Assembly (NCBI RefSeq): GCF_047276495.1
Contig: NZ_CP178543.1
Span: 1,488,001-1,552,000 of the forward strand
DNA: 64,000 bases
Source of the DNA: Capilliphycus salinus
GTDB lineage: Bacteria; Cyanobacteriota; Cyanobacteriia; Cyanobacteriales; Microcoleaceae
Reading direction: 5' to 3'
A program made the position numbers and the translations under genes. Positions 51,785-61,464 of this stretch are shown here, piece by piece (positions within the stretch are counted from its first letter, which is position 1; each line of letters starts with the position of its first letter). Under the pieces are notes generated by a model. The model saw only the letters and a program-made list of their open reading frames with translations. It had not been told where the DNA came from and did no database searches.

Positions 51785-52927
51785 ATGGATACAGACAGAC
51801 TCGACTGGACAACAGAAGGTTACGACTATGAACTCCCGGAGGAACGAATCGCCCAAAACCCCGTTACACCTCGGGATCAATCTCGCTTATTGATCGTTGA
51901 CTCACTCACTTCTCACCATCACCGTATTTTTCGGGATCTCCCTCATTGGCTCAAATCCGGTGACTTACTGGTATTCAATAATACTCAAGTAATTCCCGCC
52001 CGTCTCTACGGTAGCAAATCCAGCGGGGCTTCTGTTGAGATCCTGTTACTCGAAGAACGACAGCCCAATTGTTGGTTAGCCTTAGTTAAACCCGGAAAAC
52101 GCTTTAAAATCGGCGTCAGGGTTGAATTTGAACCGATCAACTCGACTGCGGGAGATTTAGAACCTTTAAGTGCGACGGTTGTAGACACAGACGAAGCCAC
52201 AGGCGGACGTTTGTTAAAGTTTGATGTACCTGCCGGACAATCTCTGATCGAACAATTGGAACACTTCGGTCACATTCCGTTTCCTCCCTACGTTACCGAA
52301 TCAGAAGCCTTACCTCAACAGTATCAAACAATTTATGCTAAACGTCCAGGGGCGGTAGCCGCACCAACTGCCGGTTTACACTTTACTGAGGAACTTTTTC
52401 AACAGTTAGAGCATCGGGGCATAAATAAAGCCTTTGTTACCTTACACGTTGGCGTCGGAACGTTTCGCCCGGTCGAGGTTACAGATATTACCACCCATCA
52501 AATGCACGCCGAATGGATCGAAGTTTCCCCCGAAACCGTAGAACAAATTCAGAAAACTAAAGCTAAAGGCGGGCGAGTCATTGCAGTCGGAACAACTGTC
52601 GTGCGAACCTTAGAAGGCGTCGCGATGGCTGAGGGGAAACTGACACCCTACTGCGGAAAAACAAACGCTTTTATTTATCCCGGTTATCAATTTCAGGCGA
52701 TCGACGGGTTAATTACCAATTTTCACCTTCCCCGTTCTAGTTTAATGATGTTAGTCGCCGCTTTGATCGGCCGTCAACGACTGTTAGATTTATATCAAGA
52801 TGCGATCGCCCAAAGTGCCGAAGGTTTTAACCATCCCTACCGTTTCTATTCCTTTGGCGATGCCATGTTGATCCTACCCGGATCGGTTATTTCAGTCACC
52901 AGTCACCAGTCACCAGTCACCAGTTAA
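51785..52927 (+). CDS. queA: S-adenosylmethionine:tRNA ribosyltransferase-isomerase
   Basis: 380 aa. Makes epoxyqueuosine from preQ1-tRNA using SAM ribose. Motifs: YELPEERIAQNPVTPRDQSR, GDLLVFNNTQVIPARL, AVAAPTAGLHFTEELF, LHVGVGTFRPVE and ITNFHLPRSSLMMLVAA. The last six residues come from the TCACCAG heptamer repeats, which supply the stop codon. Pathway partner tgt is at 33316. Confidence 0.96.
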   Translation: MDTDRLDWTTEGYDYELPEERIAQNPVTPRDQSRLLIVDSLTSHHHRIFRDLPHWLKSGDLLVFNNTQVIPARLYGSKSSGASVEILLLEERQPNCWLALVKPGKRFKIGVRVEFEPINSTAGDLEPLSATVVDTDEATGGRLLKFDVPAGQSLIEQLEHFGHIPFPPYVTESEALPQQYQTIYAKRPGAVAAPTAGLHFTEELFQQLEHRGINKAFVTLHVGVGTFRPVEVTDITTHQMHAEWIEVSPETVEQIQKTKAKGGRVIAVGTTVVRTLEGVAMAEGKLTPYCGKTNAFIYPGYQFQAIDGLITNFHLPRSSLMMLVAALIGRQRLLDLYQDAIAQSAEGFNHPYRFYSFGDAMLILPGSVISVTSHQSPVTS

Positions 52928-53095
52928 AAGGCAGTGATCAGAGTTCAGTGAAGGGGTGCAAGGCTTGCGCCCCGAATTGCTGTAAACGGGTCACTGATAA
53001 CTGTTCACTGGTCACTGATAACTGGTCACTGGTCACTGATAACTGGTCACTGATAACTGGTCACTGTTCCCCGTTCCGGTGTTCCCTGTTCCCTG
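52893..53095. repeat. Heptamer-type tandem repeats after queA
   Basis: TCACCAG repeated about four times, then GTCACTGATAACTG and ACTGGTCACTGATA words, ending with GTTCCCTGTTCCCTGCGC. The same words occur after fabI (19818-19949). The queA stop codon lies inside the array. Confidence 0.9.
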
Positions 53096-53165
53096 CGCGT
53101 TGCGCTATAACTGAAAAGAGGTTGACAAACCCTGCCAACCCCTGCGCCAAGCTGTATAATAAGCT

Positions 53166-53345
53166 TTATTCTTCGTCGTCCTCTTCTTCTTCGTCACTGG
53201 GATAGACAAAGCTACCAGAACGACCGGTCAGAACAGATTTACCCAGAGAAAGGGCTTTTTCCGCTTCTAGTCTCGCCTTGCGCTTCCAATGCGCTTTTCG
53301 CATATCACGCTTCGACTTAGAGGTTTTCTTCTTTGGAACCGCCAT
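53166..53345 (-). CDS. rpmF: 50S ribosomal protein L32
   Basis: A 59-aa minus-strand gene, read by translation. It begins MAVPKKKTSKSKRDMRKAHW, has the basic segment KRKARLEAEKALSLGKS, and ends in an acidic tail (DEEEEDDEE). The N-terminal PKKKTSKSKRDMRR-type motif identifies L32. Convergent with queA across the repeat array. No zinc-binding cysteines, as in Cys-less L32 forms. Confidence 0.95.
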   Translation of the reverse strand: MAVPKKKTSKSKRDMRKAHWKRKARLEAEKALSLGKSVLTGRSGSFVYPSDEEEEDDEE

Positions 53346-53571
53346 GAGAGTTACTCAAATGATCATTACAAGACAAACTGTAATTATACCTTATTTGTAA
53401 ACGACTTGCTCAAAATTCGTCTATTGATAAAAATCCCCGAGTGAGATCGGATTGAATCTAAAACTTTAAATAAATACTGATTAACTGACATTTGTATTAA
53501 AAATGAGTATCTTAGTGTAGAGGTATTTTTTAGAATACCTTCCCTGTCAACTTGGTTTTCTGAGCTAATTT

Positions 53572-54714
53572 ATGATCGACCTTTGGGATATTCCTGCAAT
53601 TGACCATCACGCCCACAATTTATTAACAGTAGAAGCCTCTCAAGAATTCCCCTATATTGCGGCTTTTACCGAAGGAAATGACCCCGATATTCTCAACGAT
53701 CACGCCCGTCACAGTTTATTTTATCGGCGCAGTATTCGCGATATCGCTCAACTCTTAGACTGCGAACCCACCGAAACGGCTATTTTAAATTCCCGTCAAA
53801 ATTTGGGTTTAGAAAAACTCACCCAACACTGTATAAAAGCCGCCAATTTAGAATCCTTATTCCTCGATGATGGATTTTTAAGCAACCAAACTTTACCCCA
53901 AAGTTGGCATCAACAATTTATTCCCACTCAAAAAATACTAAGATTAGAAGAATTAGCCGAAAATTTACTCGGTGAAACCTCCAAATTTGACACCTTTTTA
54001 GACCTGTTTTTAAAAGCCATCGATCCGCCTCCACCCGAAGTCATTGCTTTTAAAAGTATCGCCGCCTATCGTACAGGTTTAGATATTCAAATCACCCCGA
54101 AAGATTTTGCTCGCTCCCGGTTTATTTTACTCAAAAAAGCGGCGCAGAATGAATCATCTATTCGGTTGGTTGATAAACCCTTAATTGATTTTTTAATTAC
54201 CGAAGCCTTAGAAGTCGCCGCCAAACATAAACTTCCCGTTCAATTTCATACCGGTTTTGGCGATCCGGACTTGGATTTATTTGTTGGAAATCCCGTGCTT
54301 TTGCGTCCTTTACTCGAAGAAAAACGTTGGCGGGATGCTCCCATTGTTTTGCTTCATGCGTCTTATCCTTACATCCGAGAAGCGGGATATCTCGCCTCAG
54401 TTTATCCCCAAGTTTACCTCGATTTTGGTTTGGCGGTTCCCTTTTTAAGCGTCATGGGAATGCGTTCAACTTTGCGACAATTACTCGAACTTTCTCCAAC
54501 GACAAAGTTAATGTATTCTTCCGATGCTCATCATATTCCTGAACTCTATTATTTGGGTGCAAAATGGGGGCGAAAAATCTTAAAACAAGTTCTCGAACAA
54601 AGCATTCAAGACGGAGATTTAACCGTTAATGAAGCCGAAGATATCGCCCGAGGACTGTTATCGGAAAATGCGAGAAGATTGTATTTAAACTTTCAAGCTC
54701 AAAAGTTAGATTAA
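53572..54714 (+). CDS. Amidohydrolase-family protein
   Basis: 380 aa. A TIM-barrel metal-hydrolase pattern: IPAIDHHAHN (HxH), FHTGFGD (His), VLLHASYPY (His) and YSSDAHHIPE (final Asp). Resembles amidohydrolase 2/FluG-like N-terminal proteins. The substrate is not evident. The 3' end overlaps the convergent gene at 54711 by 4 bp. Confidence 0.85.
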   Translation: MIDLWDIPAIDHHAHNLLTVEASQEFPYIAAFTEGNDPDILNDHARHSLFYRRSIRDIAQLLDCEPTETAILNSRQNLGLEKLTQHCIKAANLESLFLDDGFLSNQTLPQSWHQQFIPTQKILRLEELAENLLGETSKFDTFLDLFLKAIDPPPPEVIAFKSIAAYRTGLDIQITPKDFARSRFILLKKAAQNESSIRLVDKPLIDFLITEALEVAAKHKLPVQFHTGFGDPDLDLFVGNPVLLRPLLEEKRWRDAPIVLLHASYPYIREAGYLASVYPQVYLDFGLAVPFLSVMGMRSTLRQLLELSPTTKLMYSSDAHHIPELYYLGAKWGRKILKQVLEQSIQDGDLTVNEAEDIARGLLSENARRLYLNFQAQKLD

Positions 54715-55508
54715 GTTGGATTATCATTAGAAACCGGATAAAGTTGTTCGAGTTTTTCCGGGGTTGCATCTTTGAACGGAATAACTTGTGTTGTTGCTAA
54801 AGGTAAGGTATAATCTTGATACTGCACAAAACTTAAATCCTCCAAACTCAGGGCAAGATTAACAGGCGAACGCATTTTGATAAGTTCCTGGAGTTTCTGC
54901 TGAACTTCCCGTAATTTTTCCGTTGAAACAGTGGAATTTAAAACCCCAACTCGCAGGTAACAATCATTATCAACAGCCTGGGGATTTCCGTGATATTTAT
55001 GAAGTAAATTAAAATTCTCAGCGGAACGGCGTAAGTTATCAATATCCATAATAATTTTTTCCCCTTTCATCGGCCACCCCATCAACACTGCAATCTCATT
55101 TTGAAAGCAAAAAGAGCGATCGTAGGGATGTTTACTGCGACTGGTAAACCCATAGTCTACTTGAGGATGATAAGCGCCAAACTGAATATTCATCGGAAAT
55201 TTATCGCAATTTTGCACGGAGTTAATAAAACCATCCAAATCAATCATTCTCGATTCTTCTCGGCTTTCTAAAAACCATTTACTCAAAATTCCCCGTTCAG
55301 TTTTTACCCCTTCACAACCCAAAAGCGTGGCGTGAATAGACTCCAATTTATAGCATTCAAAAACACCGGGAAGTTCAGCAGAAAGATGTTGCTGCAACTG
55401 TTGAATTAAGAGCGTAAATTCAAGAGATTTCTTTCCATAAAAAGCAACCAAACTCACATTCGGAAAATTCGGAATCAAGCCTTGAGAAATCATATCGTAG
55501 AATGCCAA
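54711..55508 (-). CDS. Hypothetical protein, 265 aa (weak 2H-phosphoesterase resemblance)
   Basis: A soluble alpha/beta protein. One HxT motif (SIHATLLG) resembles the 2H phosphoesterase signature, but the second copy is not seen: the place where it would fall reads LEDLSFVQY. It is therefore an unassigned family with a possible relationship. It lies downstream of psbA on the same strand with the terminator at 55601-55633 between them. Confidence 0.65.
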   Translation of the reverse strand: MAFYDMISQGLIPNFPNVSLVAFYGKKSLEFTLLIQQLQQHLSAELPGVFECYKLESIHATLLGCEGVKTERGILSKWFLESREESRMIDLDGFINSVQNCDKFPMNIQFGAYHPQVDYGFTSRSKHPYDRSFCFQNEIAVLMGWPMKGEKIIMDIDNLRRSAENFNLLHKYHGNPQAVDNDCYLRVGVLNSTVSTEKLREVQQKLQELIKMRSPVNLALSLEDLSFVQYQDYTLPLATTQVIPFKDATPEKLEQLYPVSNDNPT

Positions 55509-55600
55509 GCGTGGTAACGTAACCCATCAAAAACACAATAAAAATGAATTCTAGAAACCAAGTTTTTAAAAAATATATTACTCCCATCAATATTACCAAC

Positions 55601-55633
55601 AAAAAACGCCCCCCCGAAGGAGAGCGTTTTTTT
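55601..55633 (-). terminator. Terminator of psbA
   Basis: AAAAAACGC and GCGTTTTTT form the base of a hairpin, with a C-rich/GGAG interior; T tract on the minus strand. Lies just after the psbA stop. Confidence 0.8.
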
Positions 55634-55648
55634 AGGTTAAGCTTTTAA

Positions 55649-56713
55649 TTAGCCGTTGATAACCGGAGCGGACTCAACAGAAGCCAAGTCTAAGGGGAAG
55701 TTGTGAGCGTTGCGCTCGTGCATTACTTCCATACCCAGGTTAGCGCGGTTGATGACGTCAGCCCAAGTGTTGATGACGCGACCGCTAGAATCGATTACGG
55801 ATTGGTTGAAGTTGAATCCGTTCAGGTTGAATGCCATGGTGGATACACCTAAAGCAGTAAACCAGATTCCAACTACGGGCCATGCACCTAAGAAGAAGTG
55901 CAGTGCGCGAGAGTTGTTGAAGCTAGCGTATTGGAAGATCAAACGACCGAAGTAGCCGTGTGCTGCAACGATGTTGTAGGTTTCTTCTTCTTGACCGAAC
56001 TTGTAACCGTAGTTTTGAGATTCGGTTTCGGTAGTTTCACGTACCAAGGAGGAAGTTACCAAAGAACCGTGCATTGCACTGAACAGTGCGCCACCGAATA
56101 CACCTGCTACACCCAACATATGGAAGGGGTGCATCAAGATGTTGTGTTCAGCTTGGAATACCAACATGAAGTTGAAGGTTCCGCTGATTCCCAGGGGCAT
56201 ACCATCAGAGAAGCTTCCTTGTCCGATCGGGTAGATCAAGAATACTGCGGTTGCTGCTGCAACGGGTGCAGAGTATGCAACACAGATCCAAGGACGCATT
56301 CCTAAACGGTAGGATAATTCCCACTCACGACCCATGTAGCAGAATACACCGATCAGGAAGTGGAAGATTACCAACTGGTAAGGGCCACCGTTGTACAACC
56401 ACTCATCTAAGGAAGCAGCTTCCCAGATGGGGTAGAAGTGCAGACCGATTGCGTTAGAAGAAGGTACAACAGCACCAGAGATGATGTTGTTTCCGTACAT
56501 TAATGAACCCGCTACGGGTTCACGGATACCGTCGATGTCTACGGGGGGGGCTGCTACGAAGGCGATGATGTAGCAGATAGTTGCTGTTAACAGGGTCGGG
56601 ATCATCAGTACACCGAACCAACCGATGTAAATCCGGTTGTTGGTGGATGTTACCCAGTTACAGAACTGATCCCACAGGTTGGCGCTTTCGCGTTGCTGTA
56701 AGGTAGTCGTCAT
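55649..56713 (-). CDS. psbA: Photosystem II protein D1 (Glu130 type)
   Basis: 354 aa. Key residues are in place: Tyr161, Asp170, Glu189, His190, His198, His215, His252, Ser264, His272, His332, Glu333, His337, Asp342 and Ala344 (C-terminal cleavage site). Residue 130 is Glu, the form found in high-light or stress D1 isoforms. The C-terminal extension after Ala344 is 10 residues (SVESAPVING), against about 16 in most cyanobacteria and 9 in plants. D1 forms the photosystem II core with D2 and turns over fast under light. Confidence 0.98.
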   Translation of the reverse strand: MTTTLQQRESANLWDQFCNWVTSTNNRIYIGWFGVLMIPTLLTATICYIIAFVAAPPVDIDGIREPVAGSLMYGNNIISGAVVPSSNAIGLHFYPIWEAASLDEWLYNGGPYQLVIFHFLIGVFCYMGREWELSYRLGMRPWICVAYSAPVAAATAVFLIYPIGQGSFSDGMPLGISGTFNFMLVFQAEHNILMHPFHMLGVAGVFGGALFSAMHGSLVTSSLVRETTETESQNYGYKFGQEEETYNIVAAHGYFGRLIFQYASFNNSRALHFFLGAWPVVGIWFTALGVSTMAFNLNGFNFNQSVIDSSGRVINTWADVINRANLGMEVMHERNAHNFPLDLASVESAPVING

Positions 56714-57015
56714 GGTATGTATGATTGCTATGTATTTTTCAAGGTTCGGCGGCAGGCTTTTGTGCTTGCCGTTAATACTATAGTAATGGATTTTTGAGAT
56801 TTGTAAAGGTGTTTAACGAAAGTTTTGTTTATGTAAAGTATAAGCTGAACTAATAAAACATCCGGAAAAGGGCGAGACTCTTGCCGTACAGAGGATCGAG
56901 AACTATCGATCATCACAAATGATCCGTTACAGCCAATCCAAGATATCCTGATGGCGGAACCCAAATCCTAAAACAGCAACTTAACGTTACTTTTATTTAC
57001 AAACGTCACCGTGCA
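56714..57015. other. Divergent spacer between psbA and the large hydrolase gene
   Basis: About 300 bp. Holds the psbA promoter and leader and the promoter of the 57016 gene. No other gene supported. Confidence 0.5.
56780..56807 (-). promoter_or_regulatory. Candidate psbA promoter
   Basis: On the minus strand, TTTACA (-35) and TACTAT (-10) are separated by 16 bp, about 70 bp upstream of the ATG, a spacing and composition seen for cyanobacterial psbA genes. No strong ribosome-binding site precedes the ATG. Confidence 0.6.
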
Positions 57016-60000
57016 ATGAGTGAAACCGCACTATCCCTATTTTGGCAACTGGTCGGATGGGTATTTGCCCTCAATGCTGAAGCTTTCCGAGTCGTCAGCA
57101 CACTTCCCCAAGGCTTAACCGTCGCCCTGTTTATCGTTTTATTCGCCGGACTCTCCCAAGCGATCGCCCAAAGCATTATCCTATTTATCAACAAAGTTAA
57201 GCCCCTGCGGTTCGTTTTCAGCCTGCTGATCAACGCCCTACTATTTGTCGCGGGTTTTTTATTCCTGGTATTCAGCACTTGGTTAATCACCCTCTTACCC
57301 GCAACCGTCAACGTTAGCCTGATCACCCTGATCACCGTTTTCGGAATTAGCTACGCACCCCTAGTCTTCAGCTTCTTAGGTGCTTTACCCTATCTGGGTC
57401 TTCCCCTACTATCATTACTCTCCGTTTGGCATTTGTTAGCCCTTGTGGTTGGCTTTGATGCTGTTACTGAAATTGGACTCAATGGCGCCTTTACTTACGT
57501 TGTACTCGGATGGGTCATTTTACAGATATTACAGCAAACCGTCGGACGACCGATCGCCAACTTTAGTCGTTGGTTAAGCGATCGTGTAGCCGGAGTTGAT
57601 TTATTAACTCGTCGTGAAGATATTATAGATCTGGTTCAAACTCGCGCCCAACAGTCTTCATCGGTTTGGCAGGAACAACTCAAAGAGCGAATTACAGAAA
57701 TTCGACACCCCAACAATTTATCACAAACCACCTCACAAACCACCCCAACACAAAACAGACCAAACCGGGCTAAAATTCCCACAGCAACAGCAACCCGTTC
57801 CGAACCGTTAAAAAGAACAGAAAACCCCAAAACCACAATTAACAAAACCCTAAAAACCATACTCGGGCTATTAGGAATTGCCGTATTAACCTATATTATT
57901 ATCGTCTTTTTGCAGCCGGTACGCGAATGGTGGTTTGGGTGGTATAGCAGCCTACCCAGCTTGTTTAGATTGATCTTTAACCTCTTTTGGATCGGTGTAG
58001 TTGCCATTATCGTAGCGGGATTACTTGCCCCTTTAGAAACCCTCGGTTGGTGGGCAGGTTGGTATGATGATGAAGTCAATACGATTGATAATGCGGGAAA
58101 ACTTGCCGAACCTGTTGCCGATTTTAAAAACATTTCTCGCTACATTGTCTATTTAGATGGTATTGGGAAATCCAGCTTTGAATACTTACCCGATATCGAA
58201 GAATTTTTAAACACTTTAGCCCCGGCTTTACCCGATGATATGGCTATAATTCGGGGAATAATGCCCTATTCTGTGTTAAATAATCCCCTCGATCAAGACC
58301 GACCTTTAGCTTTTTTGTGGAAACTCGTTGAAAAATCCCGACTCGCCAATCCCGCCAGTTTGTTAGGATTATTAATTAACATCCGCAACGTTTTAATTGT
58401 CGGCGTTTCGGCGGATAAACGTTACGGCCCCCTCTACAATCAAGGCATTGCTCAAGTCGTTTATAATGGCTTAGTTAATAACGGCTATCCCCTCGATAGT
58501 AGCATTCCCATTACTTTAATTGGTTATAGCGGCGGCGGTCAAATGTCTTGCGCCTGTGCGCCTTTTTTAAAACGGGCGATCAGCGCACCCATCGATGTGA
58601 TTTCCTTAGGCGGCGTTATTAGCGGAAACTGTAATATTCTCAAACTCGAACATCTTTATCACCTGGTCGGAGACGAAGATGGAGTCGAACAAATCGGGCC
58701 GATTATGTTTCCCGGACGCTGGAAAATCTTTCCTTTATCTTACTGGAACCGAGCCAAAAGACGGGGTAAAATCTCTATTTTTTCAATGGGTCCGGTCGGA
58801 CATCAAGTTCCGGGCGGTATTCTCGATCCTAACTTAATTTTATCAGATGGTTCGAGCGCTCTCCAACAAACAATCGACTACATTAAAAAGATTTTACAAG
58901 GCAATTTACTGCCACAAATCGATTTAACAGCCGTTCAAGCCAGCAATTACGAACTCTACCGCCAAGCCGACTTTAACCGCCCGGAATATTATCCGATCAA
59001 TCAAACCGTTAACCCCAATCTTTACAAACCCATTGGGACTTGGATGGGAAGATTAATCTTACCCAAATTAGAAGAACGTTCGCAAATTGGAGGGGTTTTA
59101 TTTGAAGTTCATCACGCCGATGCTGAGTTTCAACATCTGGTCGGACAGGTGGTAAAATTGCGCTGGGCCGATCATCCCCAAGTCCAAAAACTGCTTAAAG
59201 CGGTTACTCAGGACGTTCATTTTAGCGCCGATGCCGAATATACCAGCAAATATGGCGGGTTGGTTCACCCGGTACGCCTAAACCACTGGCAATCTGTCGA
59301 TCCGCTGGAATCTTTAGCCGGTTCTCATCCGGTTGATGATATGATTGTTATGCTCGATGGTGCCGTTCAAGTCGAAGAAGAACCCACAGCGACCTCCAAC
59401 TATCCCGTCACGCTGCGAATTTATCAGACTCCGATCCAAATTACCGGGCGCTACTACGGTTTGATTCAATTTATTGAACCGATTGCTTATACTGACGAAT
59501 TTCGAGTCATTCATTTTAACCCGAATTCCCGACAGTTTGACGGCCCAGAAGAACGGGTGCGTTTACCCGAAGTTATTTTAGCGCCCGCCTACAAAAGTTA
59601 TCCTTCTACAACAAATAAAATAGAACAATCCCCTTTAAACGAAACCGGTTGGTACATCTACGGCGCCAAAGATGCCAACGGGCGGTTTGTAGTCCAGTCT
59701 CTCGCGCCCCGATCTCTGTTGCGTCTGCAACCGGATCGGGTAATATTTGGTAAGGCTGGCGATCGCTATATTCTCAAAGAGGCTTGGGATAATATTGTCG
59801 CGCAAAAAGGGCGCATTTCTTCGGTATTATGTTTAAATCGCGAAGATCGGTCTTCATCGGCGATTCAAAATGCGATCGCAGATTGGCAGGAAGGCGATCG
59901 GGCTTTGTTGCTTCACAGTTATGGCGGAATAGGCGGGAAAAACAAGGAACCAGCCGCCTCAAGCCCCATTTTCTTCGGACATTTTGCCTACGGGGTGGCG

Positions 60001-60732
60001 GAAGTTGTTCGCGATCCGTTAACTTCCGAATTGCGCTTTGAAATCAATTATCATCAAGTTTACACCCACAATACCGACGGATTAATTGCCGGAACGCTAC
60101 ACTGGTCGAGGTATGTTGGCGATCGCCAGTTTGGTTGGTTGGGAACCCGTCCAATTGGCGATATTTTAGTCAAACTGGATGCCTTTACCGGAGATTATAA
60201 TTTTGATGGGGTACGGCGATCGCCACTGACGGAGATGTTATCGCAGTTGCAAGTAATGACCGCCCGCTATCGCATCGGAGACGGCACCGGAGGCACCTAT
60301 GTCGGGCCTGCGAATAATTGTTCTCAAGACTCCAACCGGGCGTTATTTGCCAGCATTGAAAACATCAAAGCCGGTATAGAATCAAATCAAGATTGGTTAA
60401 AAAATTGGGCAAGTCGTCATCCTAAACAAGCCGAAGATTTTCAACAGTTGATCGAGTTGGGTATCGATCTCAAGCGAGAACTCCAACCGTTTGGTCAACC
60501 CCGTTCAGACTGGGAAAATCAGGAATATAATCTCGGTACCACTCTAGAAGATGAACCCCTGAGAAATTTGGCGATGGGACTCGGCAGTTGGCGAACTTTG
60601 CTTCCCCGCAAAGCCAGCGATACCGTTGTTAAAATTTTCCTCAGGTACAACGCTTGCGTGTGGGTGTTGCGAACCAATCAAATTGGCGGATATAACCCCA
60701 ATATTGAACCCATTGCCCCGATAACGTTCTAA
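57016..60732 (+). CDS. Large membrane protein with alpha/beta-hydrolase domain
   Basis: 1238 aa. The N-terminal region (about 1-180) has several hydrophobic spans, then a Thr/Pro-rich cytoplasmic-like linker (about 215-275) and further spans (about 282-345). An alpha/beta-hydrolase core (about 365-650) shows the nucleophile Ser505 in GYSGGG, a candidate acid Asp553 in VGDEDG and His596 in GPVGHQVPG. A long C-terminal part (about 650-1238) is beta-rich with no recognised domain. Function unknown; the layout suggests a membrane-embedded lipase- or esterase-like enzyme. Neither the whole family nor its substrate is known to me. Confidence 0.75.
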   Translation: MSETALSLFWQLVGWVFALNAEAFRVVSTLPQGLTVALFIVLFAGLSQAIAQSIILFINKVKPLRFVFSLLINALLFVAGFLFLVFSTWLITLLPATVNVSLITLITVFGISYAPLVFSFLGALPYLGLPLLSLLSVWHLLALVVGFDAVTEIGLNGAFTYVVLGWVILQILQQTVGRPIANFSRWLSDRVAGVDLLTRREDIIDLVQTRAQQSSSVWQEQLKERITEIRHPNNLSQTTSQTTPTQNRPNRAKIPTATATRSEPLKRTENPKTTINKTLKTILGLLGIAVLTYIIIVFLQPVREWWFGWYSSLPSLFRLIFNLFWIGVVAIIVAGLLAPLETLGWWAGWYDDEVNTIDNAGKLAEPVADFKNISRYIVYLDGIGKSSFEYLPDIEEFLNTLAPALPDDMAIIRGIMPYSVLNNPLDQDRPLAFLWKLVEKSRLANPASLLGLLINIRNVLIVGVSADKRYGPLYNQGIAQVVYNGLVNNGYPLDSSIPITLIGYSGGGQMSCACAPFLKRAISAPIDVISLGGVISGNCNILKLEHLYHLVGDEDGVEQIGPIMFPGRWKIFPLSYWNRAKRRGKISIFSMGPVGHQVPGGILDPNLILSDGSSALQQTIDYIKKILQGNLLPQIDLTAVQASNYELYRQADFNRPEYYPINQTVNPNLYKPIGTWMGRLILPKLEERSQIGGVLFEVHHADAEFQHLVGQVVKLRWADHPQVQKLLKAVTQDVHFSADAEYTSKYGGLVHPVRLNHWQSVDPLESLAGSHPVDDMIVMLDGAVQVEEEPTATSNYPVTLRIYQTPIQITGRYYGLIQFIEPIAYTDEFRVIHFNPNSRQFDGPEERVRLPEVILAPAYKSYPSTTNKIEQSPLNETGWYIYGAKDANGRFVVQSLAPRSLLRLQPDRVIFGKAGDRYILKEAWDNIVAQKGRISSVLCLNREDRSSSAIQNAIADWQEGDRALLLHSYGGIGGKNKEPAASSPIFFGHFAYGVAEVVRDPLTSELRFEINYHQVYTHNTDGLIAGTLHWSRYVGDRQFGWLGTRPIGDILVKLDAFTGDYNFDGVRRSPLTEMLSQLQVMTARYRIGDGTGGTYVGPANNCSQDSNRALFASIENIKAGIESNQDWLKNWASRHPKQAEDFQQLIELGIDLKRELQPFGQPRSDWENQEYNLGTTLEDEPLRNLAMGLGSWRTLLPRKASDTVVKIFLRYNACVWVLRTNQIGGYNPNIEPIAPITF

Positions 60733-61464
60733 CACTCACCAGTCACCAGTGTTGTATAGCGCTACGCCGACACGGTTAGGACATTAGTAAAAGCGAAAAG
60801 TTGAGGCAGTGCGGTGAGTCCAGTGCGGTCTTGCGGTCGGAACCCGCGCCACCTGCGGGCGCTAGGGAACGCCGACCAAGAGAGGGGTCACGCCTGGGTT
60901 GAGCAACTGGCGAACCCGGAGGGTCTTGGGGTCACGCCTGCGTGAAGCAACTGCGGTGGCGGTAAGTGCAGCGCGTTGCCGAGGTTCCCAGAGTTGTAGC
61001 GACTGCCGCACCCAAAGGGTGTCGGTTTCCGGAGTCCGTGTCGCCTGGGGTCTCCCCAGGCGTTTATACCGGACGTTCCCGCCAAACTTTTTAAGAAGCT
61101 GAAAGCCTACTGTAGTCTACTTCTGACTTCTGACTTCTGACAGAAGCGACTTGCGCGTAGCGCTATAAGAGCAGGTTCGACTTCAGAACTGGAGTTTAGA
61201 CCAAAGTTTGAATAAAAATTCAATACACAAAACAGTTGGAATAGTTGATTTTACAATCAATAAAATCAATAGTCGCGCACCCCAGTTCCCATTCCCTATC
61301 TGTCAAGCTTTGAGTAGGCCATTTTTGACTGATTATACCTTCTAACAAAGATACCCTTAGGGGTTCTATTTGTTGTAAACTTGCTCAGGGAAAGCAGATA
61401 GTGTAATTGGGACTAGAGAAGCTGCCTGGGAAGTAGTTAGCTGCTCTGGTTCTGATGATAGATC
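60733..61464. other. Repeat-filled spacer (about 730 bp)
   Basis: No supported gene. The mosaic covers the first half; the second half (61166-61464) is AT-rich and should contain the desaturase promoter. Confidence 0.55.
60755..61165. repeat. GC-rich repeat mosaic
   Basis: Words such as GTGCGGTCTTGCGG, GGTCACGCCTGCGTGAAGC, GTAGCGACTGCCGCACCC and GGTCTCCCCAGGCG recur within 60800-61080. TAGCGCTACGC (60758) and GCGTAGCGCT (61153) are inverted ends. Related copies are at 22600-22695. TTCTGACTTCTGAC repeats are near 61124. Confidence 0.85.

Noticed and set aside
52893..53095. Tandem repeats as a possible CRISPR array
   Set aside because: Units are 7-14 bp without repeat-spacer structure.
55898..56305. 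135-codon frame antisense to psbA
   Set aside because: It is a shadow of D1 coding sequence and has no independent support.
61400..61464. GGGAAGTAGTTAGC as a glutamine-riboswitch-like motif
   Set aside because: Only a short similarity; the remaining conserved stem sequence is missing.
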